Shown: positions 1-7,232 of the stretch, one piece after another
Layout of the letters: each line of letters starts with the position of its first letter
Numbering within the stretch: the first letter of the stretch is position 1
Assembly: GCF_900104265.1 (NCBI RefSeq)
Contig: NZ_FNJJ01000010.1
Span: 124,001-188,000, forward strand
Direction: 5' to 3'
DNA: 64,000 bases
Source of the DNA: Ectopseudomonas guguanensis
Lineage (GTDB): Bacteria; Pseudomonadota; Gammaproteobacteria; Pseudomonadales; Pseudomonadaceae
Program-made: the position numbers and the translations under genes
Notes under the pieces: generated by a model
Database searches by the model: none
The model's input: the letters and a program-made list of their open reading frames with translations, nothing else
What the model was told of the DNA's origin: nothing

Positions 1-492
1 GAAGCCATGAAGCAGGCCGAAGATCAGCGTTGCTGCACGGGTATCGGGCTGGTAGCCAAACCAGCGCTGGAAGGCGCCGAGGTTATCCAGGGCCTTGTAC
101 ACGACCGAAAAGCCGATGATCGCGTCGATCACATACGAGCTGATGCTGATGTTGCTGAGCACTCCAAAGAGCAGAGTGATCGAGTGGCCAACTGCGAACA
201 GCGTGACGTACAGCCCTACGTCCTTCAGGCGGTAGAGAAAGAAGATCACGCCGAACAGGAACAGCAGATGGTCGTAGCCGGTAATCATGTGTTTGGCGCC
301 CATGTAGATGAAGGGCATCAACATCACGCCGGTACTTTCCTGGATGAAGCCTTTGTCTCCTTCGGGCACGCCGTGGGCTAGCGCCTCAGGCATGACTGCC
401 ATCAGTAAAGCGAGGGTAAGCAAGGGCAGAAAGAGCGATCGACGCAGGCGTGCGATCAGCGCCGTTGCCCCGCTTAGGGGAAGCGATTTCAT
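1..492 (-). CDS. hupE: HupE/UreJ-family membrane protein (C-terminus cut by window edge)
   Basis: This frame is open from the ATG at 490-492 to the left edge, giving 164 codons and no stop. The N-terminus has basic residues followed by a hydrophobic stretch ending in ALA-HG, as in a signal peptide. The motifs GYDHLLFLFGV, VGHSITL and the final LLHGF are typical of HupE/UreJ proteins, which are integral membrane proteins associated with nickel or cobalt uptake. AGGAAAT lies just upstream of the ATG as a ribosome binding site. It follows the His-rich gene on the same strand by about 47 bp, so the two probably form an operon divergent from the sensor/exporter pair. Family assignment is firm. The transported metal is inferred from family and neighbours. 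Confidence 0.85.
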   Translation of the reverse strand, partial: MKSLPLSGATALIARLRRSLFLPLLTLALLMAVMPEALAHGVPEGDKGFIQESTGVMLMPFIYMGAKHMITGYDHLLFLFGVIFFLYRLKDVGLYVTLFAVGHSITLLFGVLSNISISSYVIDAIIGFSVVYKALDNLGAFQRWFGYQPDTRAATLIFGLLHGF

Positions 493-539
493 AATGATTT
501 CCTAGGTTGTAGTGGTCTGGGGCCGCGAGGCGGCCGGTT

Positions 540-881
540 TCAGAACACGAACCTGGAGCGTGGTGGCCGTTCGATCAGGTAGATCGGCACTTCAGGGACA
601 GTTGTCCGCAACGCGTTGGGAGGGGTTTCCCGCTCGGGGCGTGACAGCAGTGTCAGCGCCGACCCGAGATAAGGGATCTCATGGCTATGGTCAGCCGCAT
701 GTTTGTGGCTCAGGAACGCCGGCGCGTCCACGTCATGGGAATGACCATGGGACACAGCACCAGAGTAATCCCCCGGTATCAGCGGTACTTTGATGGCGGC
801 CAGCGAATGCCCTACCCAGGCCAACAGCAAGGCCAGTATCAATGCGATAACGGGTTTCTTCGAGGCACTACGGCGAGCCAT
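540..881 (-). CDS. Small exported His-rich protein, unknown function
   Basis: The protein is about 113 residues. A basic start (MARRSASKK) leads into one hydrophobic segment, giving a signal anchor or signal peptide. The middle carries clustered histidines (HGHSHD, HKHAADHSHE) that could bind nickel, cobalt or another metal. A start eight codons further upstream (905) is possible, but MARR is the more typical signal-peptide start. It is transcribed ahead of hupE and divergently from the metal sensor at 988, and the sensor's likely operator lies between them. I do not recognise a named family. A periplasmic metal-binding accessory role is inferred from the histidines and context only. Confidence 0.6.
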   Translation of the reverse strand: MARRSASKKPVIALILALLLAWVGHSLAAIKVPLIPGDYSGAVSHGHSHDVDAPAFLSHKHAADHSHEIPYLGSALTLLSRPERETPPNALRTTVPEVPIYLIERPPRSRFVF

Positions 882-929
882 TTTCCTATGTCTTGCAGCT
901 TGCAAAGGGCCAACAGGGTCGTTTGACCA

Positions 930-948
930 TATCCCCCCCAGGGGGATA
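930..948. promoter_or_regulatory. G/C-tract inverted repeat, probable CsoR/RcnR-type operator
   Basis: A perfect 8-bp inverted repeat with a 3-bp centre, TATCCCCC-CCA-GGGGGATA, lies in the divergent region between the His-rich gene and the sensor gene. CsoR/RcnR/InrS-family repressors are known to bind operators made of G/C tracts flanked by A/T-rich inverted repeats. Its position suits control of both directions. Binding is inferred. Confidence 0.7.
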
Positions 949-987
949 GGATGCGAGCGTAAATCATCGAGGCATAGGACTCAAGGC

Positions 988-1281
988 ATGAGCGATCACG
1001 AACACAGCCATGGCCACCGACACCAAAGCCACAGCGATGTCATGAAGCGCCTGAAGCGCGCCGAGGGCCATCTGCGCAGCATCATCACCATGATCGAGGA
1101 TGGCCGTGAGTGCGTGGATATCGCGCAGCAGCTGCATGCCGTGGAGAAGGCCGTATGCCAGGCCAAGCGCACCCTGATTCAAGATCACATCGATCACTGC
1201 CTGGAGCACACGATGGACGCCCTCGCTACTGGCGAGCGCACCTCCCTTGAAGACTTCAAGCAGATCACGAAGTACCTGTAG
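988..1281 (+). CDS. CsoR/RcnR-family metal-sensing repressor (InrS-like ligand set)
   Basis: The protein is 97 residues, the family size, all alpha-helical with no classical DNA-binding motif, as usual for DUF156 proteins. The core (KRLKRAEGHLRSI, then ECVDIAQQL and DHIDHCLEH) is unmistakable. The metal-ligand positions are H10, C42, H67 and C71. The spacings (32, 25 and 4) equal those of the family's W-X-Y-Z ligands. The last ligand is Cys, as in the cyanobacterial nickel sensor InrS (H-C-H-C), rather than His as in E. coli RcnR (H-C-H-H). The N-terminus is His-rich (H4, H6, H8, H10, H12, H15). It sits 8 bp before the rcnA-like exporter and downstream of the dyad at 930-948, so it probably represses the exporter until Ni(II) or Co(II) rises. 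The metal is inferred. Confidence 0.88.
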   Translation: MSDHEHSHGHRHQSHSDVMKRLKRAEGHLRSIITMIEDGRECVDIAQQLHAVEKAVCQAKRTLIQDHIDHCLEHTMDALATGERTSLEDFKQITKYL

Positions 1282-1289
1282 GTATCCCC

Positions 1290-2411
1290 ATGTCGAGCTT
1301 TGCCGAATTGCTGCAGCAGGGCGCGTCTCACGCCTGGCTGTACTTCCCCAGCGCCATCCTCCTAGGGGCATTGCATGGCCTGGAGCCAGGCCACTCGAAG
1401 ACCATGATGGCGGCCTTCATCGTAGCCATCCGCGGCACCGTGAAGCAGGCGGTCTTGCTGGGGCTGGCGGCAACCATTTCGCACACCGCAGTGGTCTGGC
1501 TGGTGGCCATGGGCGGCATGTATCTGGGCCAGAACCTGAATGCGGAAACGACAGAGCCCTATTTCCAGCTCGCTTCCGCCGCGATCATCATCACCATCGC
1601 GCTGTGGATGCTTTGGCGCACCTGGCGTGGCGAGCAGATGTGGCGTTTCGAAGAAGGTGATCACGCGCATGATCACCACCACGATGAGACCCGCCGAATC
1701 GATACCGGACACGGGCGTATCGAACTCTCGATCTTCGAGGAAGGGGTTCCCCCGCGTTGGCGCTTGCGCACTCTGAGTGGTCACTCTTGGCCAGCAGAAG
1801 ACGTGAATCTGTCGACGACGCGTCCTGACGGGACAGCTCAGCTGTTCCGCTTTGTGCATCGCGGCGAATACCTGGAGTCGGTCGCAGAAATTCCCGAGCC
1901 TCATCAGTTCACCGCGCGTCTAAGCCTTGGTCACGCGGGCCATTCGCACGACTATGACCTCGATTTCCATGAGCACGACCACGGCCACGACCATTCCGAT
2001 CTACAGGGCCTGGAGCTGTCGCTGGAGGGATACCAGGATGCCCATGAGCGAGCCCACGCCAACGACATCCGCAACCGCTTCAATAACCGCAACGTCACTA
2101 CAGGCCAGATCATCCTGTTCGGCCTGACCGGAGGACTGATCCCCTGTCCTGCCGCGATTACGGTGTTGTTGCTATGCCTGCAGGTGAAGGAAGTCGCACT
2201 CGGGGCTGTTCTAGTGCTGTGCTTTAGTGTCGGCCTGGCGTTGACGCTGGTATCCGTCGGCGCAGCTGCTGCGGTGGGCGCTCGCCAGGCCTCCAACCGG
2301 TGGCCATGGCTGGGAGCGGTCGCGCGTCGCGCGCCCTACCTCTCGAGCATGCTCATTATTGGGGTCGGTATCTACGTCGGTGTTCATGGCTGGATCGGTC
2401 TGACCGCGTAG
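1290..2411 (+). CDS. rcnA: RcnA-type nickel/cobalt efflux protein
   Basis: This 373-residue NicO/RcnA-family membrane protein should export Ni(II)/Co(II) across the inner membrane. The first helices contain HGLEPGHSKTMM, the family's conserved HX4-5H-type motif, and ISHTAVVWLVA follows. A long hydrophilic loop, about residues 125-255, has His clusters (HAHDHHHDE near 130 and HEHDHGHDH near 230). The C-terminal half has GLIPCPAAITVLLL and further membrane segments. It starts 8 bp after the sensor gene and its stop directly adjoins the next ATG, so sensor, exporter and the two genes that follow are probably one operon. The loop is longer than in E. coli RcnA, which is common in Pseudomonas versions. 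Confidence 0.92.
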   Translation: MSSFAELLQQGASHAWLYFPSAILLGALHGLEPGHSKTMMAAFIVAIRGTVKQAVLLGLAATISHTAVVWLVAMGGMYLGQNLNAETTEPYFQLASAAIIITIALWMLWRTWRGEQMWRFEEGDHAHDHHHDETRRIDTGHGRIELSIFEEGVPPRWRLRTLSGHSWPAEDVNLSTTRPDGTAQLFRFVHRGEYLESVAEIPEPHQFTARLSLGHAGHSHDYDLDFHEHDHGHDHSDLQGLELSLEGYQDAHERAHANDIRNRFNNRNVTTGQIILFGLTGGLIPCPAAITVLLLCLQVKEVALGAVLVLCFSVGLALTLVSVGAAAAVGARQASNRWPWLGAVARRAPYLSSMLIIGVGIYVGVHGWIGLTA

Positions 2412-2852
2412 ATGTGGGAGCTATCAGGCTACCTGGGCCTATTTCTCGCGGCCTTCAGTGCCGCAACGTTGATCCCTGCGCAGTCCGAGGCGGTGCTTAC
2501 CGGCCTGCTGATAAGTGGCAACTACTCGGTGGTCATGTTGTTGGTAGTGGCTACGGCAGGAAATGTTCTGGGTTCAGCGGTCAACTGGCTGCTTGGTCTT
2601 TACATCGAGCGTTACCGGCACAAACGCTGGTTCCCGGTCAGTGACAACAAGCTGGCCCGCGCGCAGCGGGCCTACCACCGCTACGGCCGTTGGTCACTGC
2701 TGCTGAGCTGGGTACCGATCATTGGCGACCCGCTGACCCTGATTGCCGGCGTCATGCGCGAACCCTTCTGGAGCTTCTTTTTGATCGTGCTGCTGGCCAA
2801 GGCTGCTCGATACCTGGTGCTCACCGTGGTGACCCTCGGGATCATGGGGTAA
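2412..2852 (+). CDS. YqaA-family (DedA-like/VTT) small membrane protein
   Basis: The protein is 146 residues with four or five membrane segments. The motifs IPAQSEAVLTGLL, GNVLGSAVNWLLG and WVPIIGDPLTLIAGVMR match the YqaA branch of the DedA/VTT (SNARE-associated) proteins. The biochemical role of YqaA is not settled; relatives act in membrane homeostasis or lipid transport. It starts immediately after the rcnA stop (2411/2412) and its stop overlaps the next start (TAATG), so translation is probably coupled. Its presence in a metal-efflux operon is common for YqaA relatives, but no metal role can be read from the sequence. Confidence 0.85.
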   Translation: MWELSGYLGLFLAAFSAATLIPAQSEAVLTGLLISGNYSVVMLLVVATAGNVLGSAVNWLLGLYIERYRHKRWFPVSDNKLARAQRAYHRYGRWSLLLSWVPIIGDPLTLIAGVMREPFWSFFLIVLLAKAARYLVLTVVTLGIMG

Positions 2853-3352
2853 TGCGCTCGACCAGCCTGGATCTCGTCAAATGGCTCGCCATGCTGACGA
2901 TGGTGATAGACCACCTGCGCTATCTATGGCCTGAAGCGACAGCCTGGCTGTTCGTGGTTGGACGCTTCGCCTTCCCGCTGTTCTGCCTTGGCATCGCCGC
3001 CAACGTGTCGCGTTCCCGCCCAGGAGATCTGTACAGCGAAAATAACTTTCGCTACTTGAGTTGGCTTCTGGCCTTCAGCCTCATATCCGAGATGCCGTAT
3101 CGGGCGCTGTCCGAGATGAGCAATACGCTGAATGTGATGCCGACACTGATGTTGGGGCTCATAGTTGCTTGGAGCGTCCATCACAGCGATCGTACAGGCT
3201 TGGTGCTGGGGCTATTCACGCTGACCGTTTCGATAGCGCTGCATGATCGGCTGATGTACGGCGCGTTTGGTGTCCTACTGCCGGCGACCATGGTGCTGGC
3301 AGTGCAGCGCCCCTGGATTATCTGGCTCATACCTGCAGTCTTCAGCGTCTAG
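2852..3352 (+). CDS. TraX-family membrane protein, shorter than usual
   Basis: The protein is 166 residues. The start DLVKWLAMLTMVIDHLRYLWP and the later motifs RFAFPLFCLGIAANVSR and FRYLSWLLAFSLISEMPYRAL are typical of TraX, named for acetylation of F pilin, a multispanning acyltransferase-like protein. F TraX is roughly 240-250 residues, so this copy lacks about the last third. Its stop lies about 50 bp before the tnpS stop, at the edge of the next mobile module. The start overlaps the yqaA stop. No conjugation genes are nearby, so the name reflects family membership only. Truncation during past rearrangement is likely but not proven. Confidence 0.75.
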   Translation: MRSTSLDLVKWLAMLTMVIDHLRYLWPEATAWLFVVGRFAFPLFCLGIAANVSRSRPGDLYSENNFRYLSWLLAFSLISEMPYRALSEMSNTLNVMPTLMLGLIVAWSVHHSDRTGLVLGLFTLTVSIALHDRLMYGAFGVLLPATMVLAVQRPWIIWLIPAVFSV

Positions 3353-3398
3353 GTGCAGATCGGGGCCGCGGAAGGCGGTCTTATGGCAGTCCCTCGGG

Positions 3399-4340
3399 TC
3401 AGTTTGAGATGTGTTGTAGCGCACTCAGCTGCCCAGGGAACACTCCTGTGCTCTCGACATAGCGCAATGCAGATTGACCATCGCTCCAGCCTACGTACTG
3501 CATCAGCGCTTTGAGATCCCAGCCGCTGCGGGTGGCCCAGGTGGCAAAACCGCGGCGCAGTGAGTGGCTACTGTACAGCTCCGCAGGCAGCCCTGCCGCC
3601 TGCAGGACGGCGCGCATGAGTGGGACAACGCTATTTGGGTGCAACCCCTGCTCACCTAAGTGCCCCCAGCGATCAACTCCACGGAAGACCGGACCACGCG
3701 CAATGCTCGCCAGGCTGATCCAGTCGACGTAGGCCTGTACCGGGCACAGCCTGGCCAACGCCGGCGCGCTAAAGGTCTGGCCTTGGTTGTCCCGGTCACC
3801 TTTGCTCCAGGGTAGGAACAGTTGCATGCCCTCCCCGATCCGCACTTGGATGTGTTCGACCTGCAGGCGGCATAGCTCATCGCTGCGAAACGCCCGCCAG
3901 AAACCAATCAGAATCAGCGCGCGGTCGCGGCAACAGCGCAGCAACCGTGGCCAGTCGTCTTCCGCTCGTGCCCTCCCCTCGGCTTGCTCCAGCCACCCCA
4001 CGCACTGTTCAAGTTGGCGTAACTGCAACGGCTCGGCCTGCTTCTCCTGACGTGGGTGCAGCGTCCGAATGCCCTTGAGTATCTGACGAACCAGCGGGGT
4101 CTTGGTCGGATCCGGGAAGCCCTGGCTGACATGCCACTGCGCCAAGGCCGCCAGGCGCAGCTTGAGGGTGTTGCTGGACAGCGTGGCGGCGTGATCGACC
4201 AGGTAGCGCACGATGGCATCGCTGGTCGCCGGCAGAAAGCCGCCCCAGCTCACCTCAAAGTGCTCGAGCGCTTGCTGGTAGCTGCGCCGGGTGTTGGCGC
4301 GGGTGCCGGCCTGCAGGTACCGCTCGATCTCCTGGCTCAT
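3399..4340 (-). CDS. tnpS: TnpS-like tyrosine recombinase (Tn4651-type cointegrate resolvase)
   Basis: This 313-residue tyrosine recombinase has the catalytic set visible: R152 (in FRSDEL), K180, H259 and R262 (HSLRRG), W285 and nucleophile Y294 (ALRYVE). The N-terminal 100 residues form a core-binding SAM-like domain. Its size, its divergence from a KfrA-like coiled-coil gene, and the dyad-rich intergenic region between them match the TnpS/TnpT resolution systems of Tn4651/Tn4652-type Tn3-family transposons, which resolve cointegrates at the rst site. It could alternatively be a stand-alone integrase, but the tnpT partner argues for TnpS. No tnpA lies in the window. Confidence 0.8.
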   Translation of the reverse strand: MSQEIERYLQAGTRANTRRSYQQALEHFEVSWGGFLPATSDAIVRYLVDHAATLSSNTLKLRLAALAQWHVSQGFPDPTKTPLVRQILKGIRTLHPRQEKQAEPLQLRQLEQCVGWLEQAEGRARAEDDWPRLLRCCRDRALILIGFWRAFRSDELCRLQVEHIQVRIGEGMQLFLPWSKGDRDNQGQTFSAPALARLCPVQAYVDWISLASIARGPVFRGVDRWGHLGEQGLHPNSVVPLMRAVLQAAGLPAELYSSHSLRRGFATWATRSGWDLKALMQYVGWSDGQSALRYVESTGVFPGQLSALQHISN

Positions 4341-4519
4341 CTGGGCGTATCCCCTTGGTGTACCGGTGAGCGACTGCCAAACGACGAAAATGGCGCTTCA
4401 CCTTGGATAATTCGTGATTATTTTATCTGACAGACAGTCAGAATTCTCATTTTAATTTTTCGATAATCAGTATGTAATTACGTGGTACGTAATCCAATAC
4501 GAAATCGTAGGAGCAAGCC
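4341..4519. other. rst: Divergent tnpS-tnpT intergenic region, probable rst resolution site
   Basis: This 179-bp region is noticeably AT-rich and holds two perfect dyads: TCTGACAGACAGTCAGA at 4426-4442 (6-bp arms) and ATTACGTGGTACGTAAT at 4477-4493 (7-bp arms). In Tn4651-type elements the recombination site lies between tnpS and tnpT and is bound by both proteins. The first dyad is a candidate recombinase core and the second, near the tnpT start, a candidate TnpT-binding or autoregulatory site. These roles are inferred from position. Confidence 0.6.
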
Positions 4520-5506
4520 ATGGCCCGCGGCGGCATCAATAAGGCACTGGTACAAAAGGCCTACCAGACGATCTTGGCTCGAGGCAGCAACCCAAGCATC
4601 GACGCGATACGAGTTGAGCTTGGAAATACGGGTTCGAAGACCACCATTCACCGGTATCTCAAAGAGCTCGAAGACGGCTCCGGCGGGGACGGCGCTCCCC
4701 TCCCCCTCAATGAACAATTGGCCAATCTGGTAAGGCAGCTTTCCGACCAACTCAAGGCAGATGCGCAGGCTTCTGTAGCCAAAGAACGCGAGCATTTAGG
4801 GCAAGAACGGAGCCGCCACCAGGCGCTAACTCAGCAGGCAGAAGCACGTTCGCTTCAGTTGGAAGGTCAATGCAAAGAGCTTTCAGACCAGCTCAAAGCT
4901 AACCAGCAAGCCCTCTCGTCCGAGCAACAGCTACGCCAGGAGAATGAAGTTGAGCTCGCACGCTTGGCCCAGGCCAACCTAGACTTGGAAAGACGAGTAC
5001 AAGATCGTGATGGCCAGATAAGTTCTCTCGAGGACAAGCATCAGCATGCCCGGGACGCCTTAGAGCACTATCGCCAAGCTAACAAAGAGCAGCGCGAGCA
5101 GGAGCAGCGCCGGCACGAGTCACAGGTACAACAGCTGCAACTAGAACTGCGGCAGCTAAAACAGACTTTGATTGTCAAACAGGATGAGCTGACCCATCTA
5201 AATCGCGACAATGCGCGCCTGCTTGCCGAGGCGAGGCAGCAACGGAAAGATCAGCATGCGCAGCAACAGCTTCTCGCTCAGAGTACTCAAGCCCTGAAGG
5301 TGGCCGAGAGCACATTGGCCGGTACTGAGCGCACCAATGTAGCCTTGGAGGAACGCTGTCATGCCTTGCAAGAGGAAGTGACCCGGCTTGGTGACGTCAC
5401 CCAGGATCAGTCACAGAAAGCAGAGAGCCTGAATGCCCGCCTGGCGGAAGCAATCGCACAATTGAAATTGGTTGAGCAGACCAGCGGTATCGCAAACAAC
5501 TCCTGA
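4520..5506 (+). CDS. tnpT: TnpT-like KfrA-domain coiled-coil DNA-binding protein
   Basis: The protein is 328 residues. Residues about 5-60 form a KfrA_N-type DNA-binding domain (GGINKALVQKAYQTILARG, then GSKTTIHRYLKEL). From about residue 70 to 320 it is almost all long coiled coil, rich in Gln, Glu, Arg and Leu. TnpT is the accessory factor that stimulates TnpS-mediated recombination at rst. AGGAG lies before the ATG. It is divergent from tnpS with the candidate rst region between. A KfrA plasmid-maintenance protein is the alternative identity, but the recombinase partner favours TnpT. Confidence 0.8.
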   Translation: MARGGINKALVQKAYQTILARGSNPSIDAIRVELGNTGSKTTIHRYLKELEDGSGGDGAPLPLNEQLANLVRQLSDQLKADAQASVAKEREHLGQERSRHQALTQQAEARSLQLEGQCKELSDQLKANQQALSSEQQLRQENEVELARLAQANLDLERRVQDRDGQISSLEDKHQHARDALEHYRQANKEQREQEQRRHESQVQQLQLELRQLKQTLIVKQDELTHLNRDNARLLAEARQQRKDQHAQQQLLAQSTQALKVAESTLAGTERTNVALEERCHALQEEVTRLGDVTQDQSQKAESLNARLAEAIAQLKLVEQTSGIANNS

Positions 5507-5543
5507 TCCCCCACACTAGAGCAGAAGCTGAGTGGAGGTTGCT

Positions 5544-5768
5544 ATGACACTACCCTACGAACGCACCCGCTCAGTGGTGCAGACTCAGGAATTTCTCACC
5601 AGGCTCACACGTGACACTGCCCTACCGGAATCCATTCGCGATGAAGCCCGTTATCTGCTGCGCCACTATCCGAGCAAGCATGAAGTACTACAGGCCGGCC
5701 TGAATGAAGAGCAATCTCCACGTGGCATACTTTCCCAGCCCGTCTTCAGCTCGAAGATGGAGCGCTGA
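5544..5768 (+). CDS. BPSL0761-family small protein
   Basis: The protein is 74 residues and starts MTLPYERTRSVVQTQEFL; it carries IRDEARYLLRHYP and the C-terminal QPVFSS. These features match the uncharacterised BPSL0761 family, often found near recombinases and on islands. The chosen ATG has GGAGG seven bases upstream; a GTG four codons earlier has no such signal. It lies just downstream of tnpT on the same strand, 37 bp away. No function is known. Confidence 0.7.
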   Translation: MTLPYERTRSVVQTQEFLTRLTRDTALPESIRDEARYLLRHYPSKHEVLQAGLNEEQSPRGILSQPVFSSKMER

Positions 5769-5885
5769 ACAGCCGGCACCACCATGTCTGCGGCCGCACC
5801 GCATACGGATCAGGCCGAAATGCCCTATTCAATCGCATGAGTTACCAACTACATAGCACCCAAGCCAGCTTCTTGACGCTAGCAC
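5769..5885. other. Convergent gap between BPSL0761 gene and tniQ
   Basis: These 117 bp separate the end of the small gene from the end of tniQ. Composition changes here from moderate GC to the AT-rich transposition operon. If the Tn7-like element carried no cargo beyond tniQ, its left end would lie near here. I found no convincing repeat of right-side sequence, so the left end is unresolved. Confidence 0.35.
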
Positions 5886-7232
5886 TTAAATGAGAATGTG
5901 GGCGTGGTGGATCAAGTTCACGTTATTGCAGAGAATTATATGGTAACTAAACTTAGCTTTTCTCACCAAGAATCGCTCTGACTCGGTAACATATTGATAG
6001 ATTTGACCCGCCCCGCACTCTGACTCACGAGGATCAAAGTTACGCACAAATTCAACGCCCATACCGCGAGTTGTTGAGAAATTCTCAATCATATTCGTAA
6101 GAATTCCACCACCAGCGCAAATTCGAATCTCAGCACTGGACTCAGAATCGATCAGAAGTTTTATTTCGCCTAAAATTTTGAGAAATAGCGCCTCGTAGAA
6201 GCCATCATCAACACTGACTAGCCACGGGTGAACCATTGCGAGCCGTTTAATATGAGCAAACCCAAGTGCCCCAACTGGCTCTTCGCTTAAATTATCCCCG
6301 TGACGGAATCTGAGTCTAAGCCGAAAATAACTGTAAGCAACAGCTAGCGGACACAGTGGGCATATGTAGCTGTCATCAGCTTGATAATCAAAAGACTTTT
6401 CCATCCTCCTCAAGCACGATTCGTGACCGATTAAATATGTCTTTTCGATAGCGGCGCATATTCTGTTTAGGCGTGTCTCAAATTTTCTGAGCGCGAGCTC
6501 ATCAACGTCATAGGGGGAACACTCGTCTGCCCTCCAGTGATGAAGCTCAATCGATGATGGTGTAACCCCGCGATGGGTGGAAAAAAATGGATTTTCCACA
6601 TTTAAAAGCTGTATTACAGCTCGGGTTAAGTCTTCGTCATCCTCGTAACACTTTAATCGGACTATTTTGTTAAAAGGATAGCCTTCCTCCTGCTTGGCCA
6701 TTATTGTCCCAAACCATTTTTTCTGAGCGAGTCCAGCCTCCTGCATCATTGCTCGAAGCGCATTGTCACCTCTGTATGGCAACTGATCTAGAGATGTTGG
6801 AATGTGGTATCCACAGTCTGAGCAGCGATGTCCAAAGGATGGATGGGGAGTGTCATTTAGGTGCAGTCTAGAGCAGGAATCGCACATCTTTTTCAAAGGC
6901 GAACCATGCAACAAGCAGCGATCTACTTGTAGCACAAATGTAAAGGCTGAGTGATATCCAAGCGGCGCGCACTCAGCACAGTACCGGTGATGCTCATTCG
7001 ACGGAAAATAGCTCGAAGGAAAATGATCTTCTAATCCACTCGGCTTACATGCTGGAAGACCTAATTCCGAGCGAGGGCGCACATAAAAGCACGAGTCGAC
7101 CTTAGCAGAGTCAAACCCTAAAAGCTCCAAAGCCTCAATCTCAGTAAGCGAATTAAATATTGCTAAATTTGAAACCATTCCCCCCACCGACTCAAACGGA
7201 TAGGGGCCGGCTTTAAAAAACGATAGCCGCAT
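5886..7232 (-). CDS. tniQ: TniQ-family target-selection protein of a Tn7-like element
   Basis: The protein is 448 residues. After an N-terminal region with the PYPFES motif of TniQ/TnsD starts, it has two zinc-finger-like groups: C85, C88, C106, H109 and then C117, C120, C137, C140. TniQ/TnsD proteins recognise the insertion target and recruit the AAA regulator TnsC. The ATG overlaps the tnsC stop by one base (TGATG), so the genes are coupled. An in-frame GTG one codon earlier is possible. At about 450 residues it is nearer in size to a single target selector than to the short TniQ of CRISPR-associated transposons, and no Cas genes are present. Codons are AT-rich compared with the core region. 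Confidence 0.85.
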   Translation of the reverse strand: MRLSFFKAGPYPFESVGGMVSNLAIFNSLTEIEALELLGFDSAKVDSCFYVRPRSELGLPACKPSGLEDHFPSSYFPSNEHHRYCAECAPLGYHSAFTFVLQVDRCLLHGSPLKKMCDSCSRLHLNDTPHPSFGHRCSDCGYHIPTSLDQLPYRGDNALRAMMQEAGLAQKKWFGTIMAKQEEGYPFNKIVRLKCYEDDEDLTRAVIQLLNVENPFFSTHRGVTPSSIELHHWRADECSPYDVDELALRKFETRLNRICAAIEKTYLIGHESCLRRMEKSFDYQADDSYICPLCPLAVAYSYFRLRLRFRHGDNLSEEPVGALGFAHIKRLAMVHPWLVSVDDGFYEALFLKILGEIKLLIDSESSAEIRICAGGGILTNMIENFSTTRGMGVEFVRNFDPRESECGAGQIYQYVTESERFLVRKAKFSYHIILCNNVNLIHHAHILI

